Source: Chlamydiota bacterium
Lineage (GTDB): Bacteria > Chlamydiota > Chlamydiia > Chlamydiales > JAAKFR01
Length of the DNA stretch: 36,425 nucleotides
Reading direction: 5' to 3'
NCBI GenBank assembly: GCA_021772455.1
Contig: JAJFLY010000012.1
Coordinates: 1-36,425, forward strand
How positions within the stretch are numbered: the first letter of the stretch is position 1; every line of letters begins with the position of its first letter. A program made the translations under genes and the position numbers. Shown here in pieces: positions 31,467 through 36,425 of the stretch. The notes below the pieces were generated by a model. The model was not told the origin of the DNA. It searched no databases and was given only the letters and a program-made list of their open reading frames with translations.

Positions 31467-34339
31467 AAAAAATGCTTCTAGCTACCCTTCTATGCACTTC
31501 GGGTTTCAGTGTTGAAGTGATCGAAGACAAGTCAAATTTAACGATCGAGACACCCGCCTTAGCTCAAAGAGAGACGCGAAAATTGCGTTTGGAAAACGGA
31601 CTTGAAGTTTTTTTGATCTCCGACCCTGAAACCAAAGAATCGGGAGCTGCACTTGCTGTTGCTGTCGGAAGTTGGGATGATCCTACTGATCGCCCAGGTA
31701 TGGCCCATTTCGTCGAACACTTGCTTTTTCTTGGTACAAGCAAATATCCCGAAGAGGAAGGGTACACCCGTTTCTTAGATGAACATGGAGGCTCACGCAA
31801 TGCCTTCACTATGGCTGATCGCACAGTTTATATGTTCTCCGTCAATAACGAAGGATTTTCAGGCGCGCTCGATCGGTTCGGACAATTTTTTATCGAGCCT
31901 CTCTTCACCCCTTCAGGAGTCGATCGGGAATGCAAGGCGATTCATCAAGAATTTTGTAAAGATGTCCCCTTAGATCCTTGGCGTGTACTTCATGTGAAAA
32001 AGGAACTAGCTAATATCAACCACCCCTTTCACCGGTTTAGCATCGGAAATAGCGATACGCTTCGCTATATTTCTCAAGATGAGCTGAAAGATTGGTATAG
32101 AGCCCATTACAGCGCCGATTTGATGCACCTGGTCGTCTACTCTTCAGAAGATCTCGATACCCTGGAAGAAGAAGTCTCGACCCTCTTTTCAAGCGTCAAA
32201 GACAAACAACGCACCCCTTCTCGTAGCTCCGAATCACTTTTCATATCTGAAAATTTCGGGAAAATGGTCGCAGTTACCCCCCTTCAAGACCTTCAAATCC
32301 TTGAAATGAGTTGGGAGCTTCCTCGCCCTTTTGGAAGAGATCTTGAGGTCCATGCAAACCAGCTTGTCAGCCATATTCTTGGACATGAAGGCTCTTCGAG
32401 CTTGTTAGCTCAGCTCAAGCGAGAAAATTTAGCAACATCCCTAAGTTCTGGGAGTTTTAACGCAGGAAACGACCAAAGTCTTTTTACTCTTTCGATCCAA
32501 TTAACCTCGAAAGGGGTCAAAGAGTATGAAACTGTCATAGAGCGCTGTTTTCAGGCTATTGCCTCTTTGCGCTCCTCTAGCATTCCTCGCTATTTATTTG
32601 ATGAGGTCGTTGAGATTGAAGAGATCAAATACCGCTTCCAATCGCGTAGAGAAGTGTTTGATGTTGTCACAGATCTTGCAGTTAACCTTGTCGACGAGCC
32701 GATTGAGACATTTCCAAACCAAACCCTTATTCCGACAACTTATGCCCCAGAAAAAGTCGATAGTCTCGTTGAAAATCTGACACCTTATACGTGTCATTTT
32801 ACCCTCATAGCCCATCCTGAGGTGACCAAACGCAAGCCAACTGCAAATGAAACGTGGATGGGGGTGGAATATAGCGTAGGGACGATCACAAAAGATAAAC
32901 TCGACAAGTGGGCAGCACTGGGACCCCATTTCCACATCTCAATTCCACGCCCCAATCCCTTTTTACCAGACTCGATTTCAGTTGTTGGAACCCCTTCTGA
33001 TGAAAAAACCCTACCAACACCCACTCTCCTAGTAGATACGCCAAAAGGCAAGCTCTATACATGCAAAGACGATCGCTTCCTCGTTCCTGAAGTTTGCTGG
33101 TCATTTACCATTAAAACGCCTGCCATCTCTGCTGCAAATCCAAAAAGCGTCGCTTTAGCAGACCTCTACTGCCAATCAGTAAACGAAGAGCTCAATAACA
33201 CCGCATACGAAGCGATGATTGCAGGCCTCTCCTACTCGCTTAAACCCACCCAAAATGGGATTGAGCTCAAACTAATCGGCTATAGCGACAAGGCAAACGC
33301 CTTTTTAGAAACGATTCTAGCGGCGATGAAAACCGCGCATCCGACGCAAGAGCAGTTTGCTATTTACCAAGACCAGCAACTCCGCGACTATTTCAACCAA
33401 GCCAACGTCACCCCTCTTAAACAAGGTGGAGAGCTCCTCTGGACAATCCTTTACAAAGACTTTGCCAGCTTAGATGCTCGCAGCGCAGCTTTGAAAAAAA
33501 TCCGCCCCTCTCACTATGACGCATTTTGCAAAACTCTTTTTGAGGAGTCGTACGTCGAAGGGATGCTTTATGGAAATGGCCCCACAGCTGACGTATGGAA
33601 TACTTTTGAGAAAACCCTTACCGGTCGCCCCTTTCCTCTGAGCAAACACCCAAAGAAAGAGCTTGCTTCCCTTCCCGACCAAAACCATTCAACCTTCCTT
33701 AAGCTCGATAGCGAGCATCCCGCAAATGCTCTGATTCTAACAGCTGATTGCGGCCCTTTCACATTTAAGCGAAGAGCTGCACAGGAAATTCTTTCCAAAG
33801 GCCTTGAGGAGCCCTTCTTCTCAGAGCTACGTACACGCCAACAAACAGCTTACATCGTCTCAAATTGGTCACAAGAGCTCGAGCGCCACCTCTACAGTTT
33901 TTTTGCGATCCAATCGAGCTCCCACGACACGCGCGATTTGCTCGCACGCTTTGAGCTCTTTTTAGAATCAAGTGTCCAACATTTACAAGAGAGCGTGATT
34001 CCTCAAGACCGTTTCGAAGCGATTCAGGCCGCTCTTGTCTACAAGCTTGAGCATCCAGCCGAAAATCTTCCCAAAATGGGAGGGGTTCTCCATATGCTCG
34101 CTTTTGACTATGATGGCGATTTTGAATGGATGGAGAAGCGAAAAGCAGCGATCAGCGCGCTTACCTATAACGAATTCCTTGAGTATGCACATGAGTTTCT
34201 CGGAAAGCAAAACCCCCGCAGGTTAGCCCTCTTTATAAACGGAGCCCTTCCAAATAAGGGGCGCCTCTCCTACAAAGAGACCACTAATCCGAAAAAGATT
34301 CGCAACAAAATCTCTTACCAGGGAAGAGAAAATCAATGA
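31463..34339 (+). CDS. Exported pitrilysin/insulinase-like M16A protease
   Basis: A 958-residue M16 protease with a signal peptide (MKKMLLATLLCTSGFS, then VEVIEDK), so it is likely periplasmic. The inverted zinc motif is HFVEH (82-86), followed by the family's SKYPEEEGYTRFLDEHGGS and RNAFT segment and DRFGQFFIEPLF. The C-terminal half carries ELRTRQQTAYIVSNW, a pitrilysin-type substrate-binding region. Length fits pitrilysin (about 960). It corresponds to CT806 (ptr). The gene overlaps plsB and proS by four bases each. Confidence 0.93.
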   Translation: MKKMLLATLLCTSGFSVEVIEDKSNLTIETPALAQRETRKLRLENGLEVFLISDPETKESGAALAVAVGSWDDPTDRPGMAHFVEHLLFLGTSKYPEEEGYTRFLDEHGGSRNAFTMADRTVYMFSVNNEGFSGALDRFGQFFIEPLFTPSGVDRECKAIHQEFCKDVPLDPWRVLHVKKELANINHPFHRFSIGNSDTLRYISQDELKDWYRAHYSADLMHLVVYSSEDLDTLEEEVSTLFSSVKDKQRTPSRSSESLFISENFGKMVAVTPLQDLQILEMSWELPRPFGRDLEVHANQLVSHILGHEGSSSLLAQLKRENLATSLSSGSFNAGNDQSLFTLSIQLTSKGVKEYETVIERCFQAIASLRSSSIPRYLFDEVVEIEEIKYRFQSRREVFDVVTDLAVNLVDEPIETFPNQTLIPTTYAPEKVDSLVENLTPYTCHFTLIAHPEVTKRKPTANETWMGVEYSVGTITKDKLDKWAALGPHFHISIPRPNPFLPDSISVVGTPSDEKTLPTPTLLVDTPKGKLYTCKDDRFLVPEVCWSFTIKTPAISAANPKSVALADLYCQSVNEELNNTAYEAMIAGLSYSLKPTQNGIELKLIGYSDKANAFLETILAAMKTAHPTQEQFAIYQDQQLRDYFNQANVTPLKQGGELLWTILYKDFASLDARSAALKKIRPSHYDAFCKTLFEESYVEGMLYGNGPTADVWNTFEKTLTGRPFPLSKHPKKELASLPDQNHSTFLKLDSEHPANALILTADCGPFTFKRRAAQEILSKGLEEPFFSELRTRQQTAYIVSNWSQELERHLYSFFAIQSSSHDTRDLLARFELFLESSVQHLQESVIPQDRFEAIQAALVYKLEHPAENLPKMGGVLHMLAFDYDGDFEWMEKRKAAISALTYNEFLEYAHEFLGKQNPRRLALFINGALPNKGRLSYKETTNPKKIRNKISYQGRENQ

Positions 34340-36042
34340 GAACGACCCAACTCTTTTTCCAGACGTTTAAAGAGGCTCCTTCCGACGCTGATATCATCTC
34401 CCATCAGCTCTTAGAGCGAGGTGGCTACATCAAGCGCCTTGGAAGAGGTATTTACTCTTACACCCCCCTCATGATGCGCGTCTTCAAGAAGATGCTCACA
34501 ATTGTCCGCGAGGAGCTTGAGAATGCTGGCGCTCAAGAGATCTCTCTCCCCTTTCTCCACCCAGCTCAACTTTGGAAAGAGAGTGGAAGGTGGGATGATT
34601 TCACCGCCGAAAAACTCCTCTACACCCTCGAAGACCGTGAAGGGCACTCCTACTGCCTCGCCCCTACTCACGAAGAGGTCGTCGTTTCGCTTGTAACCAA
34701 CTGGGTCACAAGCTACAAACAATTCCCCTTCAACCTCTACCAGATAGGCAACAAATTTCGCGATGAGATCCGTCCCCGTTTTGGCCTCATGCGTGGAAAA
34801 GAATTTCTCATGAAGGATGGCTACTCCTTTTGCCGCAACGAGCAAGAGATGGATGCGCAATATAAAGCGATGCGCACCGCCTACTCCAATATTTTCAGAC
34901 GCCTTGGCCTAGAGTTTGTTCTCGTCGAGGCGCATGGTGGAAAGATTGGCAAAGGGAAATCCGAAGAGTTTCAAGTGATTGCCGATGTTGGAGAAGATGC
35001 TGTGATGGTGTGTGGCGAATATGCCGCCAACGTCGAAGCGACCAAATCGATTCCCCCCTCTTACACCTATGAGAATTCCCTTAAAAGTATGGAGCAAGTC
35101 GCGACCCCTGAAACAAAGACCATCGAAGAGCTATCAGTTTTTTTAAAAGTCGATCCACAGCAGATTTTAAAGACCCTTGTGTTCAAATTGATTTACGCCG
35201 ATCGCAAGGAGTTTGTCGCCATTGGGATCCGAGGAGATCGACAAATCAACCTCTTAAAGGTCGAAGAAAAGTTTGGCCCAATTGAGACCCTCCAAGCTTC
35301 TGAGGATGAGGTGAAACGTTTGACAGGAGCCAACGTTGGCTTCATCGGCCCCCTCAACACAAAGCTCACATTCCATGCGGACAAAAGCACAGAGCCTATG
35401 ACCAACTTTGTGTGCGCAAGTAACGAAGACGATCTCCACACTATCAACGTTAACTGGGAACGCGATCTACCTAAACCAGAATTCGATGACTTTTTGCTTG
35501 CAGAAGAGGGAGATAGCTGCCCCCATATCCCTGATGGTACCTACAAAGTGCAGCGCGGTATTGAGGTAGGACATATCTTCAACATCGGAACCAAATACAC
35601 CGAAAAGCTCGGCGCCCATTTTCAAGATGAGAATGGCAAAATGAAGCCGATCTGGATGGGAACATACGGGATTGGGATTGGACGAACAGCTGCCGCTTGC
35701 ATCGAGCAGAGCCATGATGAAAGAGGGATTATCTGGCCCAAGATTCTCGCCCCTTTCCGCATCATGATTACCGCAGCTTCCTCGAAGGATCCGGCACTCG
35801 TTGAAACAGCTGAGAAGCTCTATAAGGAGCTCGCCTCATACGAGCCGCTTATGGATGATCGCAATGAACGTCTAGGATTTAAACTTAGAGATAGCGATCT
35901 GATTGGCATCCCCTTCAAACTCATTGTTGGAAAGAGTTTCACAAATGAAGGAAAAGTAGAGATCGAATCGCGCGTGGGAGAAAAGCACCTTATTGCGCCT
36001 GAGGATATTGGCTCGTGGGCTCAGAAGCACTTAGCCTTATAA
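34336..36042 (+). CDS. proS: Prolyl-tRNA synthetase, bacterial type
   Basis: A 568-residue class II synthetase. Motif 1 lies near SLPFLHPAQLW, motif 2 is FRDEIRPRFGLMRGKEF, and motif 3 is GTYGIGIGRTAAACIEQ. Between motifs 2 and 3 (about residues 225-385) is the INS editing domain (VFKLIYADRKEFVAIGIRGD; PMTNFVCASNEDDLHT) that clears Ala-tRNA(Pro). The C-terminal anticodon-binding domain ends AQKHLAL. It overlaps the preceding gene by four bases (ATGA). In C. trachomatis proS is CT393, far from CT806, so its attachment to this chain is a local rearrangement. Confidence 0.96.
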   Translation: MRTTQLFFQTFKEAPSDADIISHQLLERGGYIKRLGRGIYSYTPLMMRVFKKMLTIVREELENAGAQEISLPFLHPAQLWKESGRWDDFTAEKLLYTLEDREGHSYCLAPTHEEVVVSLVTNWVTSYKQFPFNLYQIGNKFRDEIRPRFGLMRGKEFLMKDGYSFCRNEQEMDAQYKAMRTAYSNIFRRLGLEFVLVEAHGGKIGKGKSEEFQVIADVGEDAVMVCGEYAANVEATKSIPPSYTYENSLKSMEQVATPETKTIEELSVFLKVDPQQILKTLVFKLIYADRKEFVAIGIRGDRQINLLKVEEKFGPIETLQASEDEVKRLTGANVGFIGPLNTKLTFHADKSTEPMTNFVCASNEDDLHTINVNWERDLPKPEFDDFLLAEEGDSCPHIPDGTYKVQRGIEVGHIFNIGTKYTEKLGAHFQDENGKMKPIWMGTYGIGIGRTAAACIEQSHDERGIIWPKILAPFRIMITAASSKDPALVETAEKLYKELASYEPLMDDRNERLGFKLRDSDLIGIPFKLIVGKSFTNEGKVEIESRVGEKHLIAPEDIGSWAQKHLAL

Positions 36043-36291
36043 GAGCCTTTTTAGCAAATGTATCTCCCTGAGCTTCAGAAAGGCCGTAAAGCTTCTTGGC
36101 TTCCTCATAAGATGGCTCGGTTACCCCAACCCCTTTCTCATAGCACAGGCCAAGATTGTACTGAGCTGGCGCATACCCCTGATTAGCAGCATGTGATAAA
36201 AGTCTAATTGCTTCTTTAGGTTTTTTGGGTACCCCATCTCCCTTTATATAACAAATTGCTAGATTGCTAAGACCCTGATTGCTGCCTAAAC
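35990..36291 (-). pseudogene. Sel1-repeat protein gene remnant, 5' part lost at a palindrome
   Basis: The minus strand reads open from the edge of the palindrome to TAA at 35992-35990. The translation contains GLSNLAICYIKGDGV, then AIRLLSHAANQGYAPAQYNL and GLCYEKGVGV, then a last AQGD segment. These are two to three Sel1-like repeats (AxxLGxxYxxGxGVxxD). No ATG, GTG or TTG occurs in frame, the first repeat starts in the middle, and a TAG interrupts the frame inside the outer palindrome arm. It therefore looks like a truncated remnant. The last 53 bases overlap the end of proS on the other strand. Sel1 proteins are common in environmental Chlamydiae as protein-interaction scaffolds. Confidence 0.65.
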
Positions 36292-36409
36292 CTCGTCTAG
36301 AAACCGTTTGGGTGCGACAGATACAACTGCATCGCCAAAGGCAAGGGTTCCTCCCTTGCCTTTGGCGATGCAGGCAGTAGATGGCGTGCTCAAACGGTTT
36401 CTAGACGAG
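36292..36409. repeat. Nested perfect palindrome (MITE-like or hairpin element)
   Basis: Outer arms of 19 bases are exact complements (36292-36310 and 36391-36409, ending in CAAACGGTTTCTAGACGAG). Inner arms of 21 bases are also exact complements (36327-36347 and 36353-36373), around the loop TTCCT. The 16-17 bases between outer and inner arms on each side match only partly. The whole 118 bases could fold into one long hairpin or cruciform. It encodes no plausible protein. Confidence 0.75.
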
Positions 36410-36425
36410 TGAAGGGTTGCAAATA

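Noticed and set aside
1-36425. CRISPR array, rRNA or tRNA genes
   Set aside because: No regularly spaced repeats, no tRNA T-loop with matching acceptor stem and no conserved rRNA stretch were seen by reading; a covariance-model scan was not possible here.

Overview
This 36.4 kb window is a chromosomal segment from a member of the Chlamydiae outside Chlamydiaceae (an environmental, Parachlamydia/Waddlia/Simkania-like lineage); I cannot name the species. The evidence is gene order. From left to right the core genes are preP, htrA, sucD, sucC, ftsY, a Bax-inhibitor-like gene, tyrP, glmS, glmM, plsX, rpmF, yceD, rne, plsB and a pitrilysin-like M16 protease. As I remember the Chlamydia trachomatis numbering, this is the CT824 to CT806 order. 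The pair pcnB/lpxB (CT410/CT411 there) sits between glmM and plsX, where C. trachomatis carries pmpD. The plastid-type PlsB, the LpxB with an N-terminal membrane fusion and the tyrosine permease also fit Chlamydiae. Genes absent from C. trachomatis as I recall it (acyl-CoA desaturase, DHCR24-like sterol reductase homologue, M50 protease, glycosyltransferase) point to an environmental lineage.

Layout. 1-141: the 3' end of an IS3-type transposase gene and the right end of its element. 142-2862: an AT-rich block of three genes for secreted proteins (a small Cys-rich protein, a hypothetical and a tandem-domain FKBP prolyl isomerase), closed by a second, decayed copy of the same IS end. 2900-3096: a MITE-like inverted-repeat element directly before preP. 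3104-8906: proteolysis genes (PreP, M20 dipeptidase, HtrA). 9020-12645 (minus strand): coiled-coil secreted protein, M50 protease with TPR tail, SucD, SucC. 12710-15305: FtsY, a small membrane protein, and the desaturase with a putative operator. 15404-20561 (minus): BI-1 family protein, tyrosine permease, GlmS, GlmM. 20779-26558 (plus): DHCR24-like flavoprotein, PcnB, alpha/beta hydrolase, GT2, LpxB. 26641-27084: small secreted protein. 27091-28653 (minus): PlsX, RpmF, YceD. 28918-36042 (plus): an overlapping chain Rne, PlsB, M16 protease, ProS. 35990-36409: a truncated Sel1-repeat gene ending at a large nested palindrome that closes the window.

Function. Much of the segment builds the envelope: amino sugar supply (GlmS/GlmM), lipid A disaccharide synthesis (LpxB, with GT2 and LAB_N membrane domains), phospholipid acyl transfer (PlsX, PlsB), fatty acid desaturation, and possibly handling of a sterol or isoprenoid side chain (the DHCR24-like protein). 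A second theme is proteolysis and protein quality control (two M16 enzymes, M20, HtrA, M50, FKBP). The strongest unusual signals are the DHCR24 homologue in the lipid operon, the IS-bracketed secreted-protein block, and the palindrome that truncates the Sel1 gene. I saw no CRISPR array, rRNA or tRNA.
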